A DNA stretch of 64,000 nucleotides from CAYPEL01 sp036479985. GTDB lineage: Bacteria; Pseudomonadota; Gammaproteobacteria; DSM-19610. The notes beneath the pieces are model-generated. The model was given only the letters and a program-made list of their open reading frames with translations. It was not told the DNA's origin and ran no database searches. The stretch is taken from NCBI GenBank assembly GCA_965224815.1, contig CBDDAF010000003.1, positions 1,798,001-1,862,000 on the forward strand. The letters run 5' to 3'. The position numbers and the translations under genes are program-made. Positions 46,577 through 56,083 of this stretch are shown here, in pieces (the stretch's first letter is position 1; each line of letters begins with the position of its first letter).

Positions 46577-47485
46577 ATGACTGCACCCGATATCGATTCC
46601 GTCAAATACTACCTACAGGATCTGCAGGATCGCATCTGTACATCACTGGAACAATTTGAATCCAGTCATCACTTCCTGGAAGAAAGCTGGACGCGCAGTG
46701 AAGGCGGTGGCGGGCGCAGCCGCGTTCTGGAAAACGGCGAGGTGTTTGAAAAAGCCGGCATTAACTTTTCCCATGTGCATGGGGGAGAACTCCCCGCTTC
46801 AGCAACTGCACACCGGCCAGAGCTGGCTGGACGCAACTTTCAGGCGCTCGGCGTATCACTGGTCATTCATCCGAATAATCCGTTTGTGCCCACATCACAC
46901 GCCAATATACGGTTTTTTATTGCCGAAAAACCCAATGAAGAGCCAGTTTGGTGGTTCGGCGGCGGCTTTGATCTAACCCCGTACTACGGGTTCGAAGCGG
47001 ATGCCGTCCACTGGCATCGCATTGCCCAAAAAGCCTGCCAGCCTTTTGGTAACGATCTGTACCCCCGCTTAAAAAAATGGTGTGACGAATATTTTTATCT
47101 GCCACATCGTAACGAGCCTCGCGGCATTGGCGGCCTGTTCTTCGATGATTACAATGAACCGGGTTTTGAGCAAAGCTTTGCTTTCATGCGCAGCGTCGGC
47201 GATCACTATATTGAAGCCTACACGCCCATCGTTGAAAAACGTAAAGATCATCCCTGGCAACAACACCACCGGGATTTTCAATGTTACCGGCGTGGCCGTT
47301 ATGTCGAATTCAACCTGGTATACGATCGCGGCACCTTATTTGGTCTGCAAACCGGTGGCCGGACAGAATCGATTCTGATGTCACTGCCACCCGAAGTAAC
47401 CTGGCGATATAACTGGCACCCAGAACCCGGCAGCGAAGAAGAAAAGTTGTATACCGATTTTCTAAAACCAAAACAGTGGATCTAG
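46577..47485 (+). CDS. hemF: Oxygen-dependent coproporphyrinogen III oxidase HemF
   Basis: Aerobic counterpart of HemN, using O2 to decarboxylate coproporphyrinogen III. 302 residues with the family blocks GGGGRSRVLENGEVFEKAG, PTSHANIRFF, WWFGGGFDLTPYYGF, GGLFFDDYNEPGF and FNLVYDRGTLFGLQTGGRTESILMS. Read with tsaC and probably topA. Confidence 0.97.
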   Translation: MTAPDIDSVKYYLQDLQDRICTSLEQFESSHHFLEESWTRSEGGGGRSRVLENGEVFEKAGINFSHVHGGELPASATAHRPELAGRNFQALGVSLVIHPNNPFVPTSHANIRFFIAEKPNEEPVWWFGGGFDLTPYYGFEADAVHWHRIAQKACQPFGNDLYPRLKKWCDEYFYLPHRNEPRGIGGLFFDDYNEPGFEQSFAFMRSVGDHYIEAYTPIVEKRKDHPWQQHHRDFQCYRRGRYVEFNLVYDRGTLFGLQTGGRTESILMSLPPEVTWRYNWHPEPGSEEEKLYTDFLKPKQWI

Positions 47486-47569
47486 CAACTACCACACAAT
47501 TTACCCGTTGCGATGAACTCAATAGTTACGGCACAGTCTTAAATACTTTAACAATCAGGAACCTGAACA

Positions 47570-47740
47570 ATGAAAAAATGGGAATGTATGGTCTGCGGCT
47601 TTATCTATGACGAAGCTGAGGGCTTACCGGAAGAAGGTATTAAAGCAGGCACGCGCTGGGAAGACATTCCAGAAGACTGGGAATGCCCGGACTGCGGTGT
47701 TTCAAAAGCTGATTTTGAAATGGTAGAAATGAAAGGATAA
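47570..47740 (+). CDS. Rubredoxin
   Basis: 56 residues with an Fe(SCys)4 site: C6-x-x-C9 in CMVCGFIYDEAEG and C39-x-x-C42 in CPDCGVSKADFE. A small electron carrier, commonly partnered with rubredoxin reductase, alkane oxidase or peroxide-scavenging enzymes; no partner is adjacent. It follows hemF by 84 bp. A GC-rich hairpin lies just after the stop. Confidence 0.95.
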   Translation: MKKWECMVCGFIYDEAEGLPEEGIKAGTRWEDIPEDWECPDCGVSKADFEMVEMKG

Positions 47741-48022
47741 AAAAAACCCCGCACAAGTGCGGGGTAAAGTACGCTTTTCAGCGTCGGAGGAGTCGTTACA
47801 TACAACAATTCAGTCTTGAGTCACTCTTTTGGACTACGCCTTGATTGACAAGACGCAATCCGAAAGGTTCTCATTCCTTGAAACCTGCCATCCCTGGACC
47901 GGGTAACCGACCTTCATCCTTAATAACGGCCGGTCAGGCACATCCTTGAAGTTTTCCGTTCCTACCAATTCCCGTTCCCTGCTGTGAATAATGCAGAGAC
48001 CATGCCAGCTTTTACTAAATTC
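47741..48022 (-). ncRNA. Candidate structured small RNA with CsrB/RsmZ-like features
   Basis: A ~280-nt minus-strand transcript is proposed. The minus strand has TATAAT (48035-48030) as a -10 and ends with CCCCGCAC-TT-GTGCGGGG plus a run of eight T, a strong terminator (47764-47741). Between ~47985 and 47855 lie nine GGA triplets, in contexts such as CAGGGAAC, CAAGGATG, TAAGGATG and CAGGGATGG, far more than chance would give. Several sit in predicted loops: TGCC-n-GACCGG pairs with CCGGTC-n-GGCA (47940-47886), and AGGTT pairs with AACCT around a GGA loop (47886-47865). This resembles RNAs that sequester CsrA/RsmA. No close match to a named RNA is recalled. Confidence 0.4.
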
Positions 48023-48357
48023 TAATATTATTATAAATAACAATGTGTTATATGGTTTCTTATAAATGCTCATGGAAATTGCAACTATTATTTTGACGCT
48101 TTAACACCCTCGAAACGACGAAAGACCGGCATTTTGCATACCGAACCGAATCAACAGTGTCATTTATTTGTGGCGGTCAAACAGGTACAGACACGCCATG
48201 CATCACCAGACACTTAAAACGAGACAGTATCCGCTGAAAGAACCTCCCATCCATTTGACTCACAATGAAAATTCTTTGCTAACCATGACTACAGCTCCCG
48301 ATTCAAGCAAGGTACACTGCATGATAATTAGGCGGAATCCGTAGTCAGGAGGATACT
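48023..48357. other. Intergenic region between the candidate RNA and hemB
   Basis: 335 bases with no gene. It carries the divergent promoters. For hemB a weak pair TTCAAG/TAATTA with 17-bp spacing lies near 48303-48331, and AGGAGG sits five bases before the TTG start. No clear operator is seen. Confidence 0.45.
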
Positions 48358-49368
48358 TTGTCAGTGATAGAAACCGGCCGTGGCCAGTTCCCGGGTGTAC
48401 GTATGAGGCGCATGCGTCATGATGATTTTTCACGCCGTTTGATGCGGGAATCCGTGCTGAGTGTGGATGACCTCATATACCCAATGTTCGTCATAGAAGG
48501 CGAGGGTAAACGTGAAGCTGTTACTTCTATGCCTGGCATTGAACGCGTCAGTATCGATGAATTACTTAAAGAAGCCGACGAACTGGTTCGCCTGGGCATC
48601 CCGGCAATAGCGCTATTTCCGGTCACCCCCAACGACAGAAAAAGTGATGAAGCCAGTGAAGCTTATAATCCAGATGGACTGGTACAACGCGCCATACGCG
48701 CGTTGAAACAAAAGCAACCTGATCTTGGCATTATTACAGATGTGGCACTCGACCCTTTTACCAGCCATGGCCAGGATGGGCTAATTGATAACAACGGTTA
48801 TGTACTGAATGACGAAACCGTCGAAGTACTGATCAACCAGGCACTATCACACGCCGAAGCCGGGGCCGACATTGTGGCACCCTCCGACATGATGGACGGC
48901 CGCATTGGTGCAATTCGTAATGCTCTCGAATCTGCCGGTCACCGCAATACACGCATTCTTGCCTATTCTGCAAAATATGCCTCCAGTTTCTATGGGCCAT
49001 TCCGTGATGCTGTTGGCTCTGCAAAAAATCTTGCCGGTGGCAACAAGTACAGCTACCAGATGGATCCGGCTAATTCAGATGAGGCACTGTGGGAAATCAG
49101 CCTGGATCTGGAAGAGGGCGCCGACATGGTCATGATCAAGCCCGGGATGCCTTACCTGGACATCGTACGCCGCGCCAAAGACCAGTTTGGCGCACCTACC
49201 TTTGTTTATCAGGTCAGCGGTGAATACGCCATGCTCAAGGCCGCTGCTCAAAATGGCTGGCTGGACGAGCGTGCCGTGGTACTGGAATCTCTACTCGCCT
49301 GCAAACGCGCCGGTGCCGACGGCATCCTGACTTACTTTGCAAAAAGTGCCGCAAATTGGCTCAAATAA
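48358..49368 (+). CDS. hemB: Delta-aminolevulinic acid dehydratase HemB
   Basis: Condenses two ALA molecules to porphobilinogen. 336 residues from a TTG start with AGGAGG five bases upstream. Schiff-base lysines are in AYSAKYASSFYGPFR and MIKPGMPYLD. The metal loop reads DVALDPFTSHGQDG, without the Cys triad of zinc enzymes, so this is the Mg-type enzyme as in Pseudomonas. Confidence 0.96.
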   Translation: MSVIETGRGQFPGVRMRRMRHDDFSRRLMRESVLSVDDLIYPMFVIEGEGKREAVTSMPGIERVSIDELLKEADELVRLGIPAIALFPVTPNDRKSDEASEAYNPDGLVQRAIRALKQKQPDLGIITDVALDPFTSHGQDGLIDNNGYVLNDETVEVLINQALSHAEAGADIVAPSDMMDGRIGAIRNALESAGHRNTRILAYSAKYASSFYGPFRDAVGSAKNLAGGNKYSYQMDPANSDEALWEISLDLEEGADMVMIKPGMPYLDIVRRAKDQFGAPTFVYQVSGEYAMLKAAAQNGWLDERAVVLESLLACKRAGADGILTYFAKSAANWLK

Positions 49369-49440
49369 TGATTGACAGGGATGCTCCCCAACCCTAGCAT
49401 GCCGCCAAAGTTCACCGGTTACTGACAAGGCCAACCCGCT

Positions 49441-50118
49441 ATGGCAAAAAGCACTATCTCAAGTATGTTCGGCACTTCGCCCATACGTCCCTTGCAGACA
49501 CATATGCAAAGCGTTCAAGTCTGCGTCAAACAACTGATTCCCTTTTTTAAAGCGGTACTTGCCGGTGACTGGGAAACCGTTGGCAAAGAACGTAATGAAA
49601 TAGCCCGATTAGAACGCGAAGCAGACGATCTGAAACGGGATTTACGTTTACAGCTGCCTAAAGGTCTGTTCATGCCTGTTTCACGGCGTGACCTGCTCGA
49701 AGTACTGACCATGCAGGACAAAATCGCCAACAAGGCCAAAGATATCGCCGGTATCATTACCGGGCGCAAAATGGTGTTCCCAGAAGGACTGGAGACAATC
49801 ATCCTGGAGTATGTTCAACGCTCCATCGATGCCTCTGCGCAAGCGCAAAAAGCCATCAACGAACTCGATGAACTGGTCGCCACTGGGTTTCGTGGTAATG
49901 AACTGTCTGTGGTTGAAGCCATGATCCGGGATCTGGATAACATAGAAAGCGACACCGACAGAATACAAATTGATCTGCGCTCAGAAATTTACAAACTCGA
50001 AGCTGACTTGCCGCCGGTCAATGTGATGTTCATGTACACGGTGATTGACGGTATCGGCGAACTGGCCGACCGCGCCCAGCGCGTTGGCAGCCGTCTCCAA
50101 TTAATGCTCGCCCGCTAA
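49441..50118 (+). CDS. PhoU-like DUF47 phosphate transport regulator
   Basis: 225 residues, an all-helical coiled protein (PLQTHMQSVQVCVKQLIPFFKAVLAGDW, GITGRKMVFPEGLE) of the DUF47/TIGR00153 group. Such proteins are almost always encoded before a Pit transporter, as here (13 bp), and are thought to modulate it. Confidence 0.92.
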   Translation: MAKSTISSMFGTSPIRPLQTHMQSVQVCVKQLIPFFKAVLAGDWETVGKERNEIARLEREADDLKRDLRLQLPKGLFMPVSRRDLLEVLTMQDKIANKAKDIAGIITGRKMVFPEGLETIILEYVQRSIDASAQAQKAINELDELVATGFRGNELSVVEAMIRDLDNIESDTDRIQIDLRSEIYKLEADLPPVNVMFMYTVIDGIGELADRAQRVGSRLQLMLAR

Positions 50119-50131
50119 CTCAGACACCCTT

Positions 50132-51388
50132 ATGGAACACGCAACTACTTTTCTGGTACTGGCCTGCTTATTCGGTTTTTTTATGGCCTGGGGCATCGGC
50201 GCCAACGATGTAGCCAACGCCATGGGCACCTCGGTCGGCTCAGGCGCTCTGACTGTTAAGCAGGCCATCATCGTCGCGGCCATCTTTGAATTTGCAGGCG
50301 CCTATCTGGCAGGCGGACAGGTCACAAAAACCATCCGTAAAGGCATTATCGACCCATCAATAATAAGTAACTCGCCGGAACTGCTCGTATACGGGATGCT
50401 GGCGGCCTTGTTGGCCGCCGGTGTCTGGCTGCTTATCGCCTCGCGGTTGGGCTGGCCTGTATCGACTACGCACTCCATCGTTGGCGCGATTGTCGGGTTC
50501 GCCGCCGTGGGACTAGGCACAAACTCTGTCGATTGGGGAAAAATCGGTCACATTGCTATGAGCTGGATTATTTCACCGGCTATATCCGGATTTTTTGCGT
50601 TCTTTATTTTTCGCAGCATACAGACGCTAATCCTGGACACCAAGGATCCGTTCGATAATGCCCGCCGCTATGTGCCTTACTACATGTTCATGGTGGGATT
50701 CATCGTCGCGCTGGTTACTCTGTTCAAGGGTTTGAAACATATAGGCCTGGAATTAAGCACCGGCCAGAATTATTTAATGGCCGTTATTTGCGGACTGATT
50801 CTGTTCTTTGTCGGCAAACGAGCCATATCAAAATTAAAATTTGATCCGAAAGCAGACCGTGATTTCCATTTCACCAATGTAGAAAAAGTATTCGGCGTTC
50901 TGATGATGGCCACAGCCTGTGCGATGGCGTTTGCCCACGGCTCCAATGATGTCGCCAATGCGGTCGGGCCCATTGCTGCGGTTGTAGGCATCGTACAGAG
51001 TGGCGGTGAAGTCGCGCAAAAATCTGCCATGCCCACCTGGATTTTATTGCTTGGTGGCGCTGGCATCGTCATTGGCCTGATCACTTACGGACACCGCGTC
51101 ATGGCAACCATTGGCAGCGGCATCACCGAACTGACGCCTAGCCGTGGGTTTGCCGCCACCATCGCTGCGGCTACAACGGTCGTTCTGGCATCAGGCACAG
51201 GATTACCGATCTCAACCACACACACACTGGTCGGTGGCGTCCTCGGTGTCGGTATGGCACGAGGCATCTCAGCCCTGAACCTGAGTGTCGTTGGCAGAAT
51301 ATTTATATCCTGGATAGTGACTCTGCCCGCAGGCGCAATCCTTTCAATCATCTTCTTCTATACCATCATGGGAGTTTTCGGCCAGTAA
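50132..51388 (+). CDS. pit: Low-affinity inorganic phosphate transporter (PiT family)
   Basis: 418 residues with about ten membrane helices in two inverted halves. Each half carries the PiT signature: GIGANDVANAMGTSVGSGALT near the N-terminus and FAHGSNDVANAVGPIAAV after the middle. Takes up phosphate as a metal complex, driven by the proton or sodium gradient. Coupled to the DUF47 gene. Confidence 0.95.
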   Translation: MEHATTFLVLACLFGFFMAWGIGANDVANAMGTSVGSGALTVKQAIIVAAIFEFAGAYLAGGQVTKTIRKGIIDPSIISNSPELLVYGMLAALLAAGVWLLIASRLGWPVSTTHSIVGAIVGFAAVGLGTNSVDWGKIGHIAMSWIISPAISGFFAFFIFRSIQTLILDTKDPFDNARRYVPYYMFMVGFIVALVTLFKGLKHIGLELSTGQNYLMAVICGLILFFVGKRAISKLKFDPKADRDFHFTNVEKVFGVLMMATACAMAFAHGSNDVANAVGPIAAVVGIVQSGGEVAQKSAMPTWILLLGGAGIVIGLITYGHRVMATIGSGITELTPSRGFAATIAAATTVVLASGTGLPISTTHTLVGGVLGVGMARGISALNLSVVGRIFISWIVTLPAGAILSIIFFYTIMGVFGQ

Positions 51389-51402
51389 TTGCCGGACCAA
51401 TC

Positions 51403-52215
51403 GTGACCGACCGCTACGCTGTGATGGGCAACCCCATCAGCCACAGCAAATCCCCGCAAATTCATACCCTGTTCGCAAAACAAACCGGACAGGATTTGAC
51501 CTATGAAGCGATCCTGGTGCCGCTGGATAATTTTTCTGACGCCGTTAACAACTTCCGAAACCAAGGCGGTAAAGGTATCAATATCACCGTGCCGTTCAAA
51601 CTAGAAGCCTGGCAACTAGCGACTGAACGCAGTGAACGCGCAGAGCGTGCTGGCGCGGTAAATACACTTTCCATCAAAGACGACAACCTGATTGGCGACA
51701 ACACCGACGGGGTCGGACTGGTACGCGACCTGACCATCAATCATCAAGTCTCGATAAAAGACAAACGCGTTCTGTTACTCGGCGCTGGTGGTGCATCACG
51801 TGGTGTGATCTCACCATTAATAGAACAAGCACCCATAAATATAACCATTGCCAATCGCACCGTCAGCAAAGCACACGAACTCGCAAACGTATTTGACGAC
51901 CTCGGCGCAATTCATGGTTGTGGATTTTCAGATCTAGCCGGTGAAAACTTTGACATCATCATCAACGCCACCGCTGCAGGACTCGATGGAAAAGTACCCG
52001 AATTACCAAAAGGCATCATTAACAAATCAACCGTCTGCTACGACATGATGTACAGCAACAAACCAACCGCATTTGTTCGCTACACTCAACAAAGCGGCGC
52101 AGAAAAATCCTTTGATGGCTTAGGCATGCTGGTCGAACAAGCTGCGGAATCGTTTTATATCTGGCGTGGTGTGCGGCCAGAAACATTAAGCGTTATCGAA
52201 GCACTTCGATTGTAA
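51403..52215 (+). CDS. aroE: Shikimate dehydrogenase AroE
   Basis: NADPH-dependent reduction of 3-dehydroshikimate in the aromatic pathway. 270 residues from a GTG start. Substrate site GNPISHSKSPQIH and catalytic Lys in NITVPFKLEAW; Rossmann glycine loop LLGAGGASRG; NADP motif NRTVSKA. 14 bp after pit. Confidence 0.97.
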   Translation: MTDRYAVMGNPISHSKSPQIHTLFAKQTGQDLTYEAILVPLDNFSDAVNNFRNQGGKGINITVPFKLEAWQLATERSERAERAGAVNTLSIKDDNLIGDNTDGVGLVRDLTINHQVSIKDKRVLLLGAGGASRGVISPLIEQAPINITIANRTVSKAHELANVFDDLGAIHGCGFSDLAGENFDIIINATAAGLDGKVPELPKGIINKSTVCYDMMYSNKPTAFVRYTQQSGAEKSFDGLGMLVEQAAESFYIWRGVRPETLSVIEALRL

Positions 52216-52264
52216 AGACAAATGGTAAAAAGTTATCTAACCATCATCATGGGTTATAAATTTT

Positions 52265-52618
52265 ATGCTCACCCTTGATCATTTACTCATACTATTAAAG
52301 AACCAACCTGAAAAGATCGATTTCGATGAAGTAATGCTCTTGATCGATTCCTTATACGACATTACACCCACCGCTTTTCACAACGGAACGGTCTATAACA
52401 CCGCCGAGGAAAACCAGGGCTCCTGTAAATTGTTTGCCTTTGCGCAGGAACATAAGTTCTCTGCAAAACAGACCTTGGATTGTTTTGGACAACATTATCG
52501 GAATGTACTGAAAAACCCTGATGGAACAGATCACCAGAATATTCGTCAGTTTATTGCCTATGGCTGGGAGGGTGTTCGTTTTGAGGGTGAAACGCCCTCA
52601 CTTTCAATGCGCAAATAA
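52265..52618 (+). CDS. HopJ-type effector-family protein
   Basis: 117 residues with the family blocks IDSLYDITPTAFHNG, NQGSCKLFAFAQ and FGQHYRNVLKNPDGTDHQNIRQFIAYGW. The family is named after a Pseudomonas syringae protein but is widespread in non-pathogens, so a host-targeted role should not be assumed. Function unknown. It follows aroE by 49 bp. Confidence 0.85.
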   Translation: MLTLDHLLILLKNQPEKIDFDEVMLLIDSLYDITPTAFHNGTVYNTAEENQGSCKLFAFAQEHKFSAKQTLDCFGQHYRNVLKNPDGTDHQNIRQFIAYGWEGVRFEGETPSLSMRK

Positions 52619-52650
52619 AAGAAAAACATGCTCTATCGTCAGATTACGCC

Positions 52651-52917
52651 CTATTTATCTTGACCATCCTTACTAAAATATGTGCCAATTAAACCTCCTA
52701 TCAAAACAGCAAATACCATTATTGGCCATAATAACATTTTAGACATCATCACCTTTGTGACTTCTTCTAAATGGGCATGGATTTCGGGTGATTCTGAAAA
52801 AGATTCTATGGCAACTGGAAAATATACATTATAAAAATAATGCATCTGTATAAAAAATATAGCCGTGAAGCAGATCATAAACCACCAGAGTAAAATTAAC
52901 TGCGTTTTACGTTTCAT
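52651..52917 (-). CDS. Small two-helix membrane protein of unknown function
   Basis: 88 residues from the second in-frame Met (MKRKTQ, with AGGA upstream); the first Met is six codons earlier. Two hydrophobic helices (LILLWWFMICFTAIFFIQMHYF and MLLWPIMVFAVLIGGLIGTYF) enclose an acidic extracytoplasmic loop. No family recognised. It is on the same strand as gor, 45 bp after it. Confidence 0.6.
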   Translation of the reverse strand: MKRKTQLILLWWFMICFTAIFFIQMHYFYNVYFPVAIESFSESPEIHAHLEEVTKVMMSKMLLWPIMVFAVLIGGLIGTYFSKDGQDK

Positions 52918-52962
52918 ATAGATTTTGATCCTCATACGTAATCGGGGACACGATTTCGAATA

Positions 52963-54312
52963 TCACCGCATCGTAACCAATTCTTCCGCACTAGTCGGAT
53001 GAATCGCCACCGTATCATCCAAATCTTTCTTATTAGCGCCCATCCGAATAGCCACCGCAAACCCCTGCAACATTTCATCCGCCCCGTCACCGATGATGTG
53101 ACAACCAACCACTTTTTCCTGTGCACCCACGACAACCAATTTCATGGCGGTTTTCTGATCACGTTTGGAAATGGCGTGAATCATAGGTGTGAAACGCGTT
53201 TGATAAATTTTAACCGCTTCGCCGTGTTCTTCGCGCGCCTGGTCTTCGGTGAGTCCTACTGTACCGATGGGTGGGTGGGTGAATACAACGGTAGCGATAT
53301 TTTCATAGCGCAGGTGCCGGTCTTTCATGCCACCATATAATCGATCTCCCAAACGGCGACCGGCTGCAATGGCGACGGGTGTGAGAGGTGCCCGGCCGGT
53401 GACATCACCGATGGCGTAGATGCCTTCAACGGAAGTTTGCTGGAACTTGTCGGTTTCTATAAAGCCCTGTGCGTTGGTCGTTAAGCCAGTTTTATCGAGA
53501 TCCAGTTCAGCGGTTAACGGATATCGGCCTATTGCCCAGATTAATTCGTCAAAGCCTTCCAGCTTCTGCCCGTTTTCACAAACAATGCACAGGCTGCCGT
53601 CTTTTTCTTTTTCAATTTTTTGTACCTGGGTACGCGACAGGATATCGATACCGTCTTCGAGCATTTGTTCCATCAGGGTTTCGCGCAGCATGGCGTCGAA
53701 TTCTCGCAATAAATGTTCCTTGCGCAACAACATGGTGACATCAGCACCTAATGAGTTGAGCATTCCGGCTAGTTCGACGGCAATGTAACCGGAACCTACA
53801 ACTGCAATTCGTTTTGGTAAATCTTCCAGTTCAAAAAAACCGTCCGAGGTAATACCCAGCTCTGCACCTTCTGTATCCGGCATCATGGGCGCACCGCCGG
53901 GAGCGATGACGATATGATCCGCTGTGTATTTTTTTCCGGCGACCTCGAGTGTTTTAGCATCGACAAACCGGGCGTGGCCGACGATTTCATCGATGTTCGA
54001 ATCTGACAAGTAGGTGTGATACCAGGTATTGATATTGTTGACGTAAGTATCACGTGCTTTTTTTAGTACCGGCCAACTGAATTCAGTTTGCTGCAGCGTA
54101 AAACCAAACCCAGCTGCATCTTCCAGCGTGTGGGCCATATGCGCACCGAACCACATGATTTTTTTCGGTACGCAACCAACGTTGACGCAAGTACCGCCCA
54201 GTTTTCCTGATTCGATAACCGCACATTTAGCGCCGTATTTTGCAGCGCGTTCGGCTACCGACAGGCCACCGCTGCCGGCTCCGATGGCGATCAGGTCGTA
54301 ATGTTTAGTCAT
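52963..54312 (-). CDS. gor: Glutathione-disulfide reductase Gor
   Basis: 449 residues from the ATG preceded by GGAG, MTKHYDLIAIGAGSGG, very like E. coli Gor. The redox disulfide is in GGTCVNVGCVPKK; the NAD(P) loop is VVGSGYIAVELAGML; the C-terminal catalytic His-Glu is in AIHPTSAEELVT. Uses NADPH and FAD to regenerate glutathione. Confidence 0.96.
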   Translation of the reverse strand: MTKHYDLIAIGAGSGGLSVAERAAKYGAKCAVIESGKLGGTCVNVGCVPKKIMWFGAHMAHTLEDAAGFGFTLQQTEFSWPVLKKARDTYVNNINTWYHTYLSDSNIDEIVGHARFVDAKTLEVAGKKYTADHIVIAPGGAPMMPDTEGAELGITSDGFFELEDLPKRIAVVGSGYIAVELAGMLNSLGADVTMLLRKEHLLREFDAMLRETLMEQMLEDGIDILSRTQVQKIEKEKDGSLCIVCENGQKLEGFDELIWAIGRYPLTAELDLDKTGLTTNAQGFIETDKFQQTSVEGIYAIGDVTGRAPLTPVAIAAGRRLGDRLYGGMKDRHLRYENIATVVFTHPPIGTVGLTEDQAREEHGEAVKIYQTRFTPMIHAISKRDQKTAMKLVVVGAQEKVVGCHIIGDGADEMLQGFAVAIRMGANKKDLDDTVAIHPTSAEELVTMR

Positions 54313-54391
54313 GCTGTACTCCATCAACTGTTACAATCGTGGGAACCTCTGATTTATTCGTACATCTTGTCATAATGAACATTACAAACAC

Positions 54392-54443
54392 TGTAGGAGC
54401 GGCTTTGGGCGCAGTGTTCATCGCGGCTGAAGCCGCTCCTACA
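54392..54443. repeat. REP-type inverted pair (copy 2)
   Basis: Same arms as the pairs at 22157 and 62923 (GTAGGAGCGGCTT on the left, inverted on the right) with a shorter spacer. The left unit has diverged (GGCTTTGGGCGCA), so its inner stem is damaged while the outer pairing is kept. It lies between gor and ubiD. Confidence 0.8.
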
Positions 54444-54513
54444 GTTTTACCAATTAATCAGAGTATCCCTTGCACTCATTGTACGCACTTAATTAATTAG
54501 AGCCGAACCCGTC

Positions 54514-55980
54514 ATGCATTATCAGGATTTACGTGATTTCATCGTCCAGCTCGAACAACGCGGCGAATTGAAACGCATCACCCAAGAAATCGACCCGAAC
54601 CTGGAAATGACCGAAATCTGCGACCGCACGTTACGCATGGGTGGCCCAGCGCTGCTGTTCGAAAATCCCAAAGGTTTTGAGACACCGGTGCTGGGTAATT
54701 TGTTCGGCACACCGGAACGCGTAGCACTTGGAATGGGTGCCGACTCGGTAGCCGCATTACGTGACATAGGCACCTTGCTGGCATCACTCAAGGAACCCGA
54801 AGCACCGAAAGGAATGAAAGACGCCTGGCAAAAATTGCCGATGTTTAAAAAAGTGTTGGATATGGCACCGAAGACGGTTAAAAACGCAGCCTGTCAGCAA
54901 CATCACTTAACCGGGACTGATGTCGATTTAAGTAAACTGCCTATTCAGACCTGCTGGCCAGGAGACGCTGGGCCTCTGATCACCTGGGCACTGGTAGTCA
55001 CCAAAGGGCCGAACAAAGAACGCCAGAACCTGGGCATCTATCGCCAACAAGTGATTGGCAAAAACAAGGTCATTATGCGTTGGCTCGCCCACCGCGGTGG
55101 CGCACTGGATTTTCAGGACTGGCAGCAGACTAACCCTGGCGAACCGTTTCCGATTGCGGTTGCGCTGGGTGCTGATCCCGCAACCATTCTGGCAGCGGTC
55201 ACGCCTGTCCCGGATACCTTGTCTGAATATGCCTTTGCCGGTTTACTCCGGGGATCCCGTACCGAACTGGTCAATTGCAAATCGGTAGATCTGCAAGTCC
55301 CGGCCAGTGCTGAGTTTGTGCTGGAAGGATATATCTACCCCGATGAAACAGCGCTGGAAGGGCCATTTGGCGACCATACGGGCTATTACAATGAGCAGGA
55401 AACCTTTCCTGTATTCACTATTGAGCAGATTACCCATCGAGATAAACCCATCTACCACAGCACCTACACGGGTCGACCGCCAGATGAGCCTGCGATTCTC
55501 GGTGTCGCGCTCAATGAAGTCTTCGTACCCATCCTGCAAAAACAATTTCCGGAAATCACCGATTTTTACCTGCCGCCGGAAGGCTGCTCCTATCGCATGG
55601 CCTGTGTCAGCATGAAAAAACAGTATCCCGGCCACGCCAAGCGTGTCATGTTCGGTGTCTGGAGTTTTCTACGTCAGTTCATGTACACCAAATTTATTAT
55701 TGTCACCGATGATGACGTCAATGTGCGCGACTGGAAGGACGTGATCTGGGCCATGACAACCAGAATGGATCCGGTGAGGGATATGACTCTTGTGGAAAAC
55801 ACACCGATCGATTATCTCGACTTTGCATCACCTGTTTCTGGACTGGGTAGCAAGGTAGGTTTCGATGCTACCAACAAATGGAAGGGTGAAACTGATCGCG
55901 AATGGGGCATACCCATTAGCATGGATGAAGCTGTAAAAAAGCATGTCGATGCAATCTGGGCAGGGTTAAATATTAACTGA
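54514..55980 (+). CDS. ubiD: 4-hydroxy-3-polyprenylbenzoate decarboxylase UbiD
   Basis: Decarboxylates the ubiquinone precursor using prenylated FMN supplied by UbiX. 488 residues starting MHYQDLRDFIVQLEQRGELKRI, with the prFMN-region motif NLGIYRQQVIGKNKVIMRWLAHRGGA and the Glu-rich PDETALEGPFGDHTGYYNEQ. Indicates a ubiquinone-based respiratory chain. Confidence 0.96.
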   Translation: MHYQDLRDFIVQLEQRGELKRITQEIDPNLEMTEICDRTLRMGGPALLFENPKGFETPVLGNLFGTPERVALGMGADSVAALRDIGTLLASLKEPEAPKGMKDAWQKLPMFKKVLDMAPKTVKNAACQQHHLTGTDVDLSKLPIQTCWPGDAGPLITWALVVTKGPNKERQNLGIYRQQVIGKNKVIMRWLAHRGGALDFQDWQQTNPGEPFPIAVALGADPATILAAVTPVPDTLSEYAFAGLLRGSRTELVNCKSVDLQVPASAEFVLEGYIYPDETALEGPFGDHTGYYNEQETFPVFTIEQITHRDKPIYHSTYTGRPPDEPAILGVALNEVFVPILQKQFPEITDFYLPPEGCSYRMACVSMKKQYPGHAKRVMFGVWSFLRQFMYTKFIIVTDDDVNVRDWKDVIWAMTTRMDPVRDMTLVENTPIDYLDFASPVSGLGSKVGFDATNKWKGETDREWGIPISMDEAVKKHVDAIWAGLNIN

Positions 55981-56083
55981 AAAATGCATTTATTTTTGGT
56001 TATCGTAATTCAATAAAATTTCACTTAGAAACTTGAGGAATTATCTGCTACAGTCTTATAAACCAACAAGAGGATGGGTAAAC

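Noticed and set aside
47834..48073. A 79-codon open frame on the minus strand in the gap before hemB
   Set aside because: No ribosome site, no recognisable domain, and it coincides with the GGA-rich structured stretch, which better fits an RNA gene.
52265..52618. HopJ-like protein as evidence for a plant-pathogen type III effector
   Set aside because: The family is widespread in free-living bacteria and no secretion genes are nearby.
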